The notes beneath the pieces were generated by a model that had not been told where the DNA came from, did not search any database, and was given only the letters and a program-made list of their open reading frames with translations. The translations under genes were made by a program, and so were the position numbers. From assembly GCA_028283025.1 (NCBI GenBank), contig JAPYNO010000069.1, positions 1 to 35,057 on the forward strand: a stretch of DNA of 35,057 bases, read 5' to 3'. Below, one piece after another: positions 25,040 to 32,895 of the stretch. The number at the start of each line of letters is the position of its first letter. Within the stretch, counting starts at the first letter, position 1. Origin of the DNA: Pseudomonadales bacterium. GTDB taxonomy: Bacteria; Pseudomonadota; Gammaproteobacteria; Pseudomonadales; Azotimanducaceae.

Positions 25040-26824
25040 GTGAAGCCGACCAATATCCACAATCCCGACTACTTCCACAAGGTGGTCGATTGCCAGTGGG
25101 CGTGTCCTGCGCATACGCCGGTGCCTGAATACATCCGCTTGATCGCAGCGGAGCGCTACACCGAAGCCTATATGCTCAACTGGGATTCGAATGTCTTTCC
25201 CGGTATTCTTGGACGCACCTGCGATCGCCCGTGCGAGCCAGCGTGCCGCCGCGTTCGCACCGAGGAAAAGCCTGTCGCCATTTGTCGTTTGAAGCGCGTG
25301 GCGGCTGATTACAAGGGCGACATTACGGACTACCTGCCGCCTGTGCCGAAGAAGAAAAACGGTTTTCGAGTCGCGCTCTTGGGCTGCGGCCCGGCATCGC
25401 TGGCCGTCGCGCGCGACCTCCTGCCGCTCGGCTATGAAGTGCACATGTTCGAGAAGGACCCGGCAGGTGGCGGCATGATGCGCACGCAGATTCCAGCCTT
25501 TCGACTGCCAGCGGACGTGCTTGAGGAAGAAGTTGATCTGATTCTCGACATGGGCGTTGAATGTCATTTTGGGCACGAGATCACAAGCATGAAAGAGATG
25601 CTCGACATGGGATTCGACGCCTACTTTGTCGGCACCGGCGCACCGCGCGGACGCGATCTCGATATACCTGGCAGAGCCGAGTCCGATGCGCATATCAGCA
25701 TTGGCATCGACTGGTTATCGAGCGTTGCCTTTGGGCATACGACTTCGATTCAAGGCAAGGTCATCGTCATGGGCGGCGGCAACACCGCCATGGACTGCTG
25801 CCGCACATCCAAGCGTCTTGGCGCCGAATCCGTGCATGTGGTCGTGCGCTCAGGCTTTGACGTGATGAAGGCTTCCGAGTGGGAAAAGGAAGAAGCCATG
25901 CTCGAAGGCATTCCGATCATCAACAATCGGCCGCCGCGCGAATTCGTGCATGAGGGCGGCAAGCTCAAAGGTATTTGGTTCACCTGCATCGAACAAGTGC
26001 CAGATGAGAACGGGCGACTCAAGTCCGTTCCCACTGGCGAGCCGGATGTCTTCATGGAAGCTGATCATGTGCTCATGGCGATTGGTCAAGAGAACCACTG
26101 CCCGTGGATCGAGCGCGACCTCGGTATCGAATTCGACAAGTGGGACTGCCCGGTGCTTGACGAGATCACCTTTCAATCCACCAACGCAAAAGTCTTCTTC
26201 GGCGGCGATTCGGCGTTCGGGCCTGAGAATATCATCTGGGCCTCGGCGCACGCTCATCAGGCGGCCATCTCCATTCACCTTATGTGCCAAGGCAAAGATC
26301 TCAAGAAAGACCGGCCGCCGCGCGGCGTCAATCTCATCAGCCAGAAGATGGGCGTACACGAATGGAGCTACGACAGCGAGCATGATCCGGCCAAGCGCGT
26401 CTTCGTGCCGCACTCCAAACTCGACAAGACGCTCTCCAATATCAAGGTCGAAGTCGAGCTTGGTTTCGATGCGCGTCTCGGGGCCCATGAGGCGCAGCGT
26501 TGCCTCAACTGCGACATCCAAACTGTGTTCACCGAGAAGCTCTGCATCGAATGCGACGCCTGCGTGGACATCTGCCCAATGGATTGCATCAGCTTTGTGG
26601 AGAATGGCGAAGAGGCCGAGTTGCGCACACGGCTGATGGCGCCAGCGGAAAACTTAGAACAAGATTTGTACGTCTCGGAGGCGCTGCCCACGACCCGTGT
26701 CATGGTCAAGGACGAGGACTTGTGCCTGCACTGCGGATTATGCGCCGAGCGCTGTCCAACCAATGCGTGGGACATGCAGAAGTCAGTCTTCCACTTGCCG
26801 CAGCTTGGCAGCTACGCGGAGTAG
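25040..26824 (+). CDS. GltD-like FAD/NAD(P)H oxidoreductase with C-terminal 2[4Fe-4S] ferredoxin domain
   Basis: The 594-residue protein resembles the glutamate synthase small subunit with an added ferredoxin module. The N-terminal Fe-S region has CQWACPAHTPVPEYI and CDRPCEPACRR. A first nucleotide fold (VALLGCGPASLAVARDL, about residue 112 on) for FAD and a second (VIVMGGGNTAMDCCR) for NAD(P)H follow, then a FFGGDSAFGPENIIWASAHAHQ FAD-closing segment. The tail has two CxxCxxCxxxCP clusters, CIECDACVDICP and CLHCGLCAERCP. It probably moves electrons between NAD(P)H and ferredoxin for the 2-oxoacid oxidoreductase encoded 9 bp downstream, rather than making glutamate, since no gltB is present. 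The start is GTG with GGGGA closely upstream. Confidence 0.88.
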   Translation: MKPTNIHNPDYFHKVVDCQWACPAHTPVPEYIRLIAAERYTEAYMLNWDSNVFPGILGRTCDRPCEPACRRVRTEEKPVAICRLKRVAADYKGDITDYLPPVPKKKNGFRVALLGCGPASLAVARDLLPLGYEVHMFEKDPAGGGMMRTQIPAFRLPADVLEEEVDLILDMGVECHFGHEITSMKEMLDMGFDAYFVGTGAPRGRDLDIPGRAESDAHISIGIDWLSSVAFGHTTSIQGKVIVMGGGNTAMDCCRTSKRLGAESVHVVVRSGFDVMKASEWEKEEAMLEGIPIINNRPPREFVHEGGKLKGIWFTCIEQVPDENGRLKSVPTGEPDVFMEADHVLMAIGQENHCPWIERDLGIEFDKWDCPVLDEITFQSTNAKVFFGGDSAFGPENIIWASAHAHQAAISIHLMCQGKDLKKDRPPRGVNLISQKMGVHEWSYDSEHDPAKRVFVPHSKLDKTLSNIKVEVELGFDARLGAHEAQRCLNCDIQTVFTEKLCIECDACVDICPMDCISFVENGEEAELRTRLMAPAENLEQDLYVSEALPTTRVMVKDEDLCLHCGLCAERCPTNAWDMQKSVFHLPQLGSYAE

Positions 26825-26833
26825 TCGCAGCCG

Positions 26834-28726
26834 ATGAAACCTGCGATCAAGCCGAAGGACATCATCTACAACGACTTTGTCATTCGCTTTGCGAACGTCA
26901 ACGGATCAGGCTCCGCAAGCGCCAACGGCATGTTCGCGCACGCCATTTTTCGCATGGGCGTGCCGGTGACCGGGCGCAATATCTTTCCCTCCAACATCCA
27001 AGGCTTGCCGACCTGGTTTGAAGTGCGCGTCAACGAGCGCGGGCACCTCGGCAGGCGCGATGGCGCCGACATCGTCGTCGCCATGAACGCCGAAACCTAT
27101 GTGCAGGACGTGGATGCCTTGCTGCCCGGCGGCTATCTCGTGTTTGACAGCAGCAAACCCATGGCGAGAACCTTGCGCGCGAGGCGAAGCGATATTCATC
27201 ACATCGGCATTCCGATCGCCAACCTACTCGTCCATGAATTCGCGGATGCGAAGCAGCGTGCGCTCTTTAAGAACATCGTCTATCTTGGCGCGCTCGCTGA
27301 ACTCTTGGAAATCGACATGGATGTTTTGAAGCATATGGTGGACGATCAGTATCGAGGCAAGGACGCGCTCATCGCGCCCAACTACCACGCGCTTGATATT
27401 GGCAGCGGCTATGCGCGCGACTACCTCGGCGAGCATTTGCGCTTTCGTGTGCGCCCGAGCGATCAGGTCGGCAACCGCATCATCGTCGATGGCAATACTT
27501 CGGCGGCGCTTGGTGCGCTCTACGGCGGCGCGAGCGTGTGTGCTTGGTATCCCATCACGCCCTCGACCTCCATGGCCGAAGCGTTCGAGAAGTACGCCGC
27601 GCAGCATCGCAAAGATCCCGACAGCGGGCAGATCAAGGCCGCCGTGGTGCAGGCCGAGGACGAACTTTCAGCGATCGGCATGGTCATCGGTGCGGGCTGG
27701 AATGGCGCGCGCGCTTTTACTTGTACGAGCGGGCCGGGCGTATCGCTGATGAACGAGTTTCTCGGCCTTGCCTACTTCGCCGAGATTCCAGCCGTGCTCT
27801 TTGATATTCAGCGCGCCGGGCCGTCCACAGGCATGCCGACGCGCACGCAGCAAAGCGATATCCTGCTGTCAGTCTATGCTTCGCACGGCGATACCAAGCA
27901 GATTGTGCTGCTGCCGAGCTCGCCCAAAGAATGCTTCGACTTTGCCGCTGATGCGTTTGACTTGGCGGATCGGCTGCAAACGCCTGTGCTGGTGCTCTCT
28001 GACCTTGACCTTGGCATGAACGACCATCTTTCCGAGCCGTTTGAATGGGATGCGGAGCGTCGCTATGACCGCGGCAAGGTGCTGTCCGCCGATGATCTCG
28101 ACCGCATGGATCAGTTCAGTCGCTATCTCGATGTGGACGGCGATGGCATCGGCTATCGGACACTGCCGGGCGCGCATCCAGACAAAGGGGCATTCTTCAC
28201 ACGCGGGACATCGCGCGACGAGCACGCTGCCTACACCGAAGCGCCCGAGGCGTACATCCGCAATATGGAGCGGCTGCTCGTCAAGTGGGACACCGCCAAG
28301 ACCCTCGTGCCGAAAGCCGAGATCGATCAGCGTGGCACTGACGCCAATGCCAATGCCAATGACATGGGCGTCATCTACTACGGCTCGACCGAAGCGGCGA
28401 TGGGCGAAGCGCTTGAACTACTTTCTGAACGTGGCATCCAACTCGACGCCATGCGCATTCGCGCAGTGCCATTCGGCGATGAGGTGGTGCGCTTTATTGC
28501 CGCGCACGAGACGCTATTTGTCGTTGAGCAGAATCGCGACGGACAAATGCGGCAACTGCTGATCGCAGAACTTGGGGAGCATGGCGTCGCTTCGCAAAGC
28601 CTGCATTCGATTCTCTACTACGGCGGCCTCGCAATTTCCGCAGGTGAGATCTACGAGCAGATTCTCTCGTGGATCGAAGAGCAGATGCGCGAAAGAATGC
28701 GTCCGCGGGTGTTGAAGTTCTCATGA
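26834..28726 (+). CDS. korA: 2-oxoacid:acceptor oxidoreductase, fused gamma-alpha subunit
   Basis: A 630-residue subunit of a thiamine-diphosphate, ferredoxin-linked 2-oxoacid oxidoreductase. The first 200 residues are the gamma (POR) domain, with NVNGSGSASANGMFAHAIFR and LGAL-type helices. The alpha part begins near 215 with GNTSAALGALYGGASVCAWYP, has CTSGPGVSLMNEFLGLAYF, and ends with a transketolase C-terminal-like domain. KorA of 2-oxoglutarate oxidoreductase is the likeliest identity by architecture, but pyruvate or branched 2-oxoacids cannot be excluded. The enzyme cleaves a 2-oxoacid to acyl-CoA plus CO2 and reduces ferredoxin, or runs in reverse. The stop overlaps the korB start as ATGA, coupling their translation. 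A short Asn-Ala repeat (DANANANDM) sits near residue 500. Confidence 0.9.
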   Translation: MKPAIKPKDIIYNDFVIRFANVNGSGSASANGMFAHAIFRMGVPVTGRNIFPSNIQGLPTWFEVRVNERGHLGRRDGADIVVAMNAETYVQDVDALLPGGYLVFDSSKPMARTLRARRSDIHHIGIPIANLLVHEFADAKQRALFKNIVYLGALAELLEIDMDVLKHMVDDQYRGKDALIAPNYHALDIGSGYARDYLGEHLRFRVRPSDQVGNRIIVDGNTSAALGALYGGASVCAWYPITPSTSMAEAFEKYAAQHRKDPDSGQIKAAVVQAEDELSAIGMVIGAGWNGARAFTCTSGPGVSLMNEFLGLAYFAEIPAVLFDIQRAGPSTGMPTRTQQSDILLSVYASHGDTKQIVLLPSSPKECFDFAADAFDLADRLQTPVLVLSDLDLGMNDHLSEPFEWDAERRYDRGKVLSADDLDRMDQFSRYLDVDGDGIGYRTLPGAHPDKGAFFTRGTSRDEHAAYTEAPEAYIRNMERLLVKWDTAKTLVPKAEIDQRGTDANANANDMGVIYYGSTEAAMGEALELLSERGIQLDAMRIRAVPFGDEVVRFIAAHETLFVVEQNRDGQMRQLLIAELGEHGVASQSLHSILYYGGLAISAGEIYEQILSWIEEQMRERMRPRVLKFS

Positions 28727-29778
28727 CATTCGTTGCCAAACCGACAGCGCGCCATCCATCGCTCAAAATCAATGAGATTGGGCTCACGCGGCGCGACTAT
28801 GAAGGCAGCGTCTCGACCTTGTGCGCAGGCTGCGGACATGACTCGGTGAGCGCCGCCATCGTCTCGGCTTGCGCCGAACTCGGGCTGCCACCGCATAAGT
28901 TCTTGAAAATCTCCGGTATCGGCTGCTCGTCGAAGACGCCCAACTACTTCCTCGGACACTCGCACGGGTTCAATTCTGTGCATGGACGCATGCCATCGGT
29001 CGCCACCGGTGCGAGCCTCGCCAACAAGGAACTCTACTGCCTCGGCATTTCAGGCGATGGCGACAGCGCATCGATCGGCTTTGGGCAGTTCGCGCACATT
29101 GTCAGGCGGCGCATCAACATGCTCTATATCGTGGACAACAACGGCACCTACGGTCTCACCAAAGGGCAGTTTTCGGCCACCAATGACTTAGGCTCGACTT
29201 CAAAGCGCGGCGTGCCCAACCTCTACGAACCCATTGATCTCGTGAGCATGGCCATGCAAATCGGCGCCACCTTTGTAGCAAGGAGCTTCTCTGGTGACAA
29301 GCGTCAACTTGTCGGGCTCATCAAAGCTGGGCTTATGCACCGGGGATTCTCATTTATCGATGTCATCTCGCCGTGCGTCGCCTTCAACAACCACAACGGC
29401 TCGACCAAGAGCTTTGCGCACATGCGCAACATGCAGCGCGAGGTGGTGAGCGCCGACTATGTGGCGCCTCAAGTCGAGATGCAGATCGACTACGCAGCGG
29501 GCGAGACGGAGGATGTGACCATGCCGGACGGCGCGCATCTGCGCCTTCGCAAACTGCACTCGGACTACGACCCGCATGATCGGCTGCACGCCATCAACTA
29601 TCTTGGCGAGCGGGGGCGCGAAGGAGAAGTGGTGACCGGTCTACTCTATGTGAAAAGCGATACCGAAAACACGCACGACATTTTGAATCTCGTCGATACG
29701 CCTTTGAATTCCTTAGACGAAGAAGATCTGTGCCCGGGCCTCGATGCTCTCGAATCCATCAATCAGAGCTTTCGGTAG
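28723..29778 (+). CDS. korB: 2-oxoacid:acceptor oxidoreductase, beta subunit
   Basis: The beta subunit carries thiamine diphosphate and an iron-sulfur site. CAGCGHDSVSAA provides cysteines near residue 33, and ISGIGCSSKTPNYF adds another. GDGDSASIGFGQFAHIVRR with DNNGTYGLTKGQFS is the thiamine/Mg-binding GDG-N block. The C-terminal half holds the SFIDVISPCVAFNNH segment typical of this subunit. I chose the ATG at 28723, which overlaps the korA stop as ATGA and gives 351 residues. An upstream ATG at 28669 lies inside korA and adds unrelated residues. Together with korA and the GltD-like protein it makes a complete NAD(P)H/ferredoxin-linked 2-oxoacid oxidoreductase. Confidence 0.92.
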   Translation: MTFVAKPTARHPSLKINEIGLTRRDYEGSVSTLCAGCGHDSVSAAIVSACAELGLPPHKFLKISGIGCSSKTPNYFLGHSHGFNSVHGRMPSVATGASLANKELYCLGISGDGDSASIGFGQFAHIVRRRINMLYIVDNNGTYGLTKGQFSATNDLGSTSKRGVPNLYEPIDLVSMAMQIGATFVARSFSGDKRQLVGLIKAGLMHRGFSFIDVISPCVAFNNHNGSTKSFAHMRNMQREVVSADYVAPQVEMQIDYAAGETEDVTMPDGAHLRLRKLHSDYDPHDRLHAINYLGERGREGEVVTGLLYVKSDTENTHDILNLVDTPLNSLDEEDLCPGLDALESINQSFR

Positions 29779-29784
29779 CGCCGC

Positions 29785-31254
29785 GTGAGCTTGGGAGCGC
29801 TCGAAGACTACTTCCCCGATTGGAAGGAACGCGAAGCGCTCGCCGAGGCGATGATTCCGATTATCGGCTCCCTCTACAGGCGCGATGTCGTGTGCTACTG
29901 CTACGGGCGCGCGCTACACAATTGTAGTGTCATGCAGCTTATGAAGACGCATCGCTATGTGCGGCAAGTGGCGCACAACGAGCTTTCCGAGTTCAACAGC
30001 TACCCTTTGCTCGATGCGCTCTCGAAGCTCGACCTAGGCCCCTCACACGTCGATGTCGGCAAGCTCGCGGCGCGCCATATGGAAGAGAGCAACGGCAACG
30101 GCATTTCGCTCGAAGCGTTTGTCAAGCGCGAGTGCGCCGAGATCATTGGCCGACATGTGCCGCCGATTCAGTCGCCGCAGGATGTCGTCTTGTATGGCTT
30201 TGGGCGAATCGGGCGTCTGCTCGCGCGCCTCCTGATTGAAAAGACTGGCGGCGGACAGCAGCTTCGCCTGCGCGCCATCGTTGCGCGCAAGGAAGGCGAG
30301 GACGACCTGCACAAGCGTGCGGCGCTATTAAGGCGCGACTCGGTACACGGCGCTTTCCTCGGCACTCTTCGCGTGGACGATGAGAATCAGTGCATCATCG
30401 CCAACGGTAATGTAATTCGTCTGATTCATTCCGATGCGCCTGAAAATGTTGATTACGAGGCGCACGGCATCTCGAATGCCATCATTATCGACAACACAGG
30501 CGTCTGGCGGGATTTGGACGGCCTTGGTCGTCATCTTGAGGCGAGAGGCGCGGCGCGCGTCATATTGACAGCGCCCGCCAAAGCTGGCGTTCGCAATATC
30601 GTCTCGGGCATCAATTCAAGTGAAATTTCGCAAGACGAGCACATGCTTGGCGCGGCCTCGTGTACAACAAATGCCATCGTGCCAGTGCTGCGCGCGATAC
30701 ATGACCGCTTCGGCATCGACCACGGCCATATCGAAACCGTACACGCCTACACCAACGATCAGAACTTGATCGACAATTTCCACAAGAAGAACCGGCGAGG
30801 CCGCGGCGCACCGCTCAATCTGGTGATCACCGAAACGGGCGCATCGAAAGCGGTCACCGATTTTCTACCGGAACTGAAAGGCCGGCTCACGAGTAACGCC
30901 ATTCGCGTGCCGACACCCAATGTGTCGCTAGCAATCTTCAACCTCGCCCTGCACTCAGACACCACGCGCGATGAAGTCAATGAATTTCTGCGCAACGCCG
31001 CGCTGCATTCAAGCCTGCAGCGCCAGCTCGACTTCACCGAATCCGAGGAAGTGGTGTCGTCGGATTTCGTCGGCAATCGCCATGCGGTGATTGTCGATGG
31101 CGGCGCATCCATTGTCGATGGCAATCGGATTGTCCTCTATGGCTGGTACGACAATGAATTCGGCTACGCCTGCCAAGTCGTGCGCGTCGTGCAGAAGTGG
31201 GCAGGCATCAACTATCCATTGATCCCGAAGGATGTCGCAGACATTGGATTTTGA
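29785..31254 (+). CDS. Glyceraldehyde-3-phosphate dehydrogenase with N-terminal extension
   Basis: A 489-residue GAPDH, about 150 longer than the classic enzyme because of an N-terminal helical domain (residues 1-132, including REALAEAMIPIIGSLYR). Long GAPDHs of this type occur in Pseudomonas and relatives. The Rossmann motif YGFGRIGR starts near 137. The catalytic Cys is C293 in AASCTTNAI and the His is H320 in VHAYTNDQ. Their 27-residue spacing equals that of C149 and H176 in the classical enzyme. The ADxTGVW-like segment is DNTGVWRD. It oxidises or forms glyceraldehyde 3-phosphate in glycolysis or gluconeogenesis. The start is GTG, 6 bp after korB, so it belongs to the same operon. Its TGA stop is directly followed in the same frame by GNAT-like coding sequence. 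Confidence 0.92.
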   Translation: MSLGALEDYFPDWKEREALAEAMIPIIGSLYRRDVVCYCYGRALHNCSVMQLMKTHRYVRQVAHNELSEFNSYPLLDALSKLDLGPSHVDVGKLAARHMEESNGNGISLEAFVKRECAEIIGRHVPPIQSPQDVVLYGFGRIGRLLARLLIEKTGGGQQLRLRAIVARKEGEDDLHKRAALLRRDSVHGAFLGTLRVDDENQCIIANGNVIRLIHSDAPENVDYEAHGISNAIIIDNTGVWRDLDGLGRHLEARGAARVILTAPAKAGVRNIVSGINSSEISQDEHMLGAASCTTNAIVPVLRAIHDRFGIDHGHIETVHAYTNDQNLIDNFHKKNRRGRGAPLNLVITETGASKAVTDFLPELKGRLTSNAIRVPTPNVSLAIFNLALHSDTTRDEVNEFLRNAALHSSLQRQLDFTESEEVVSSDFVGNRHAVIVDGGASIVDGNRIVLYGWYDNEFGYACQVVRVVQKWAGINYPLIPKDVADIGF

Positions 31255-31374
31255 GGGGCCGAGCTTGTCGAGGTCACCGTCACCTTTCTTGAGACCCGCG
31301 AGCGGCCGCACGCGGTCGCGCCGATTGCCTCCCGCGCCGATGTCTCGGGTGTCATTCGCGCCGACCCGCCGAGC

Positions 31375-31797
31375 GTGAGTTTCTACCGCTATCTCTACGA
31401 CACCGTTGGTGCGCCGTGGCACTGGTACGAGCGAAGTGAATTGAGCGATGCCGCATTGCTCGCCATACTTGAAGACCCCAAGGTTGAGGTGTATGTCCCT
31501 TATGTGCGCGGCACGCCAGCGGGCTATGTTGAGCTTGATCGGCGTGTGGAAGGCGAAGTCGAGGTGGCCTATTTAGGTGTGATACCGGAGTTCATCGGCC
31601 GCAGACTTGGGTCCTGGCTGCTTGACTTTGGCCTGCGTAAAGCATGGAGGCGTGGTGTCCATCGTGTCTGGCTGCATACCTGCACGCTCGATCATCCGGC
31701 AGCGCTGTCGATGTACCAGCGGGCAGGGTTCAAGGTCTATGACCGCAAGGTCAACATGTTGGATATGAGGCGAGCCCGGAGGGAAGGAGTGTCGTAG
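31375..31797 (+). CDS. GNAT family N-acetyltransferase, start codon unclear
   Basis: The protein has a GNAT fold signature: AGYVELDRRVEGEVEVAYLGV, the acetyl-CoA loop IPEFIGRRLGSWLLDFGL, and the closing LDHPAALSMYQRAGFKVY. From the GTG at 31375 it has 140 residues. However, the same frame continues upstream to the GAPDH stop with residues typical of this subfamily's start (VEVTVTFLETRERP, then an HAVAP-type segment and VIRADPPSVSFYRYLYDTVG). No ATG, GTG or TTG exists in that 120-nt stretch. A GAGGGG stands about 8 nt before a GTC at 31267, where a start codon would be expected. The annotated start is therefore the first legal one, not the probable biological one. The substrate is unknown. The 3' end overlaps the phosphopantetheinyl transferase gene by 47 bp. 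Confidence 0.75.
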   Translation: MSFYRYLYDTVGAPWHWYERSELSDAALLAILEDPKVEVYVPYVRGTPAGYVELDRRVEGEVEVAYLGVIPEFIGRRLGSWLLDFGLRKAWRRGVHRVWLHTCTLDHPAALSMYQRAGFKVYDRKVNMLDMRRARREGVS

Positions 31798-32521
31798 CGT
31801 TGCCGACCGCCTCAAAGACTGTTTCAATATCTGTCCGCAGCGCGACTGCTGCGCTGTACGTCGGACAAGGTAGGAAATCTAGCGGTCGCGCCCGCGACTT
31901 CATTTTGCCATGGGCGAGTAGCGTTTCGACATCGATTTGGTCAGCAACGACGAGTCCTCCGATGGCATGCACACCAAGTCCGAGTGACTTCAAAGCCGAT
32001 TCAGCAAGCGTCCAACGAGCAAGCAGGTCAAGATCGGGGATGTTCGGCAGTCTCTGATCAAACCTTGAAGGATAACGAAGCTTGCGCGGTGCTTCGATGT
32101 CGATGCCAACCTCATGCGAGGTGCTGATGGCGACAGCGCCCCAATCTCCGCAGTGGCTCAAACTGAAATGCAATGGATGGCCTGGAAGAAACGGCTTGCC
32201 TGCCAGCGAGATGTCAATGCGCACCTCTTGCGGCCGCCGACCTAACAGGTCAGCGAGTAGTACGCGAAGCGCACAGCGCGCAACGAGAAACCGTCCGCGG
32301 GCGGCCACGGGTTCGATTCGTTTGCTGCGATCATGTTCTTCTGCTGACAGCCATTCAGGACATGCCTGCCCGGTTACTCCGACCGGAAATCCGAAGCATG
32401 AGACATCGCCCCAGGTGTCGAGGCGCACGATGGAGTCTCTTACGGTGCTTTCGGCAAGTGGGGAAGTCTGGCGCAAGTTTGGCATCGGATATGTTCGGCA
32501 CGACAAGCTTAGCATCGTCAT
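31751..32521 (-). CDS. 4'-phosphopantetheinyl transferase, Sfp-type
   Basis: The protein transfers the phosphopantetheine arm of CoA to the serine of acyl or peptidyl carrier proteins. The three usual blocks are present: HFSLSHCGDWGAVAIS, the metal-binding VGIDIEA, and RWTLAESALKSLG, in which W, E and K of the WxxxExxxK motif are conserved. At 256 residues from the ATG at 32521 (244 from the next at 32485) it fits the Sfp group, not the small AcpS group. Neither start has a ribosome site. There is no polyketide or nonribosomal peptide gene in the window, so its target is likely fatty-acid ACP or a distant cluster. It converges on the GNAT gene with a 47-bp overlap. Confidence 0.87.
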   Translation of the reverse strand: MTMLSLSCRTYPMPNLRQTSPLAESTVRDSIVRLDTWGDVSCFGFPVGVTGQACPEWLSAEEHDRSKRIEPVAARGRFLVARCALRVLLADLLGRRPQEVRIDISLAGKPFLPGHPLHFSLSHCGDWGAVAISTSHEVGIDIEAPRKLRYPSRFDQRLPNIPDLDLLARWTLAESALKSLGLGVHAIGGLVVADQIDVETLLAHGKMKSRARPLDFLPCPTYSAAVALRTDIETVFEAVGNATTLLPSGLASYPTC

Positions 32522-32540
32522 ATCGGAGGAACGAGCAGCA

Positions 32541-32560
32541 TGTTGGCAACTGTTGGCAAC
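32541..32560. promoter_or_regulatory. Tandem palindromic operator candidate before the Phd-type antitoxin
   Basis: TGTTGGCAAC occurs twice in perfect tandem. Each unit contains the palindrome GTTG-G-CAAC, so two dimer sites lie 10 bp apart, 21 bp upstream of the -35 hexamer of the toxin-antitoxin promoter. Phd/YefM antitoxins bind short palindromes near their own promoters, which makes this a natural candidate for autoregulation. It could also influence the divergent phosphopantetheinyl transferase gene. Confidence 0.45.
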
Positions 32561-32581
32561 GAATAGACTTGAATGTAGGAA

Positions 32582-32610
32582 TTGTTATGACTAGTCTGAC
32601 CTGTTAATAT
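32582..32610 (+). promoter_or_regulatory. Sigma-70-type promoter of the Phd-PIN operon
   Basis: TTGTTA at 32582-32587 and TAATAT at 32605-32610 are separated by 17 bp, the ideal spacing, and each differs little from consensus. The predicted transcription start, about 7 nt after the -10, falls on or next to the ATG at 32617. No ribosome binding site lies between. This implies a leaderless antitoxin message, inferred from spacing only. Confidence 0.6.
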
Positions 32611-32616
32611 CCGGGC

Positions 32617-32895
32617 ATGTCAAAATCCTATACGCTTTACGATGCGAAAGCGCACTTCTCTCAGGTCATCCGTGAAGTGCGAGCAGGTGAAATTGTCACG
32701 GTCTCTTATCGCGGCGAACCGGTCGCTGAAATCCGGGCAGTTCAGAAGTCCAAGACTGCATTGCTTGAGCAAAGAATCGAAGCTCTTCGGCGTAGTGGCG
32801 AGATCATTCCGCCAGAAACGTCCAATTTCGAATTCAAAGCCGTTGCCCATCGGCCGGGTGCGCTCGCACGTTTCTTAGCCGAGCGGGACGATTGA
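32617..32895 (+). CDS. Phd/YefM family antitoxin
   Basis: A 92-residue antitoxin. The N-terminus (TLYDAKAHFSQVIREVRAGE, then VTVSYRGEPVAEIR) is the Phd/YefM fold, which forms a DNA-binding dimer. The C-terminal tail (FEFKAVAHRPGALARFLAERD) is the flexible part that blocks the toxin. The PIN-domain toxin gene follows with a 4-nt overlap (ATTGA), so the pair forms a normal operon. No Shine-Dalgarno sequence precedes the ATG, matching the leaderless arrangement suggested by the promoter position. The toxin keeps its catalytic residues, so the module is probably active. Confidence 0.9.
   Translation: MSKSYTLYDAKAHFSQVIREVRAGEIVTVSYRGEPVAEIRAVQKSKTALLEQRIEALRRSGEIIPPETSNFEFKAVAHRPGALARFLAERDD

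Noticed and set aside
24962-25693. A 243-codon minus-strand frame over the GltD-like gene
   Set aside because: Antisense to strongly conserved Fe-S and FAD motifs; composition is His/Arg-rich as expected for a shadow frame.
25950-26636. A 228-codon plus-strand frame inside the GltD-like gene
   Set aside because: It overlaps conserved ferredoxin cysteine clusters in the other frame and is Ser/Arg-rich without any family features.
28336-28365. Short GCCAAT repeats in korA as a slippage or regulatory element
   Set aside because: Only about three 6-bp units in a loop region of a conserved enzyme; no evidence of any function.
28669-28722. Upstream ATG for korB giving 18 extra residues
   Set aside because: The extension lies wholly inside korA and is not like KorB; the ATGA overlap at 28723 is the natural coupled start.
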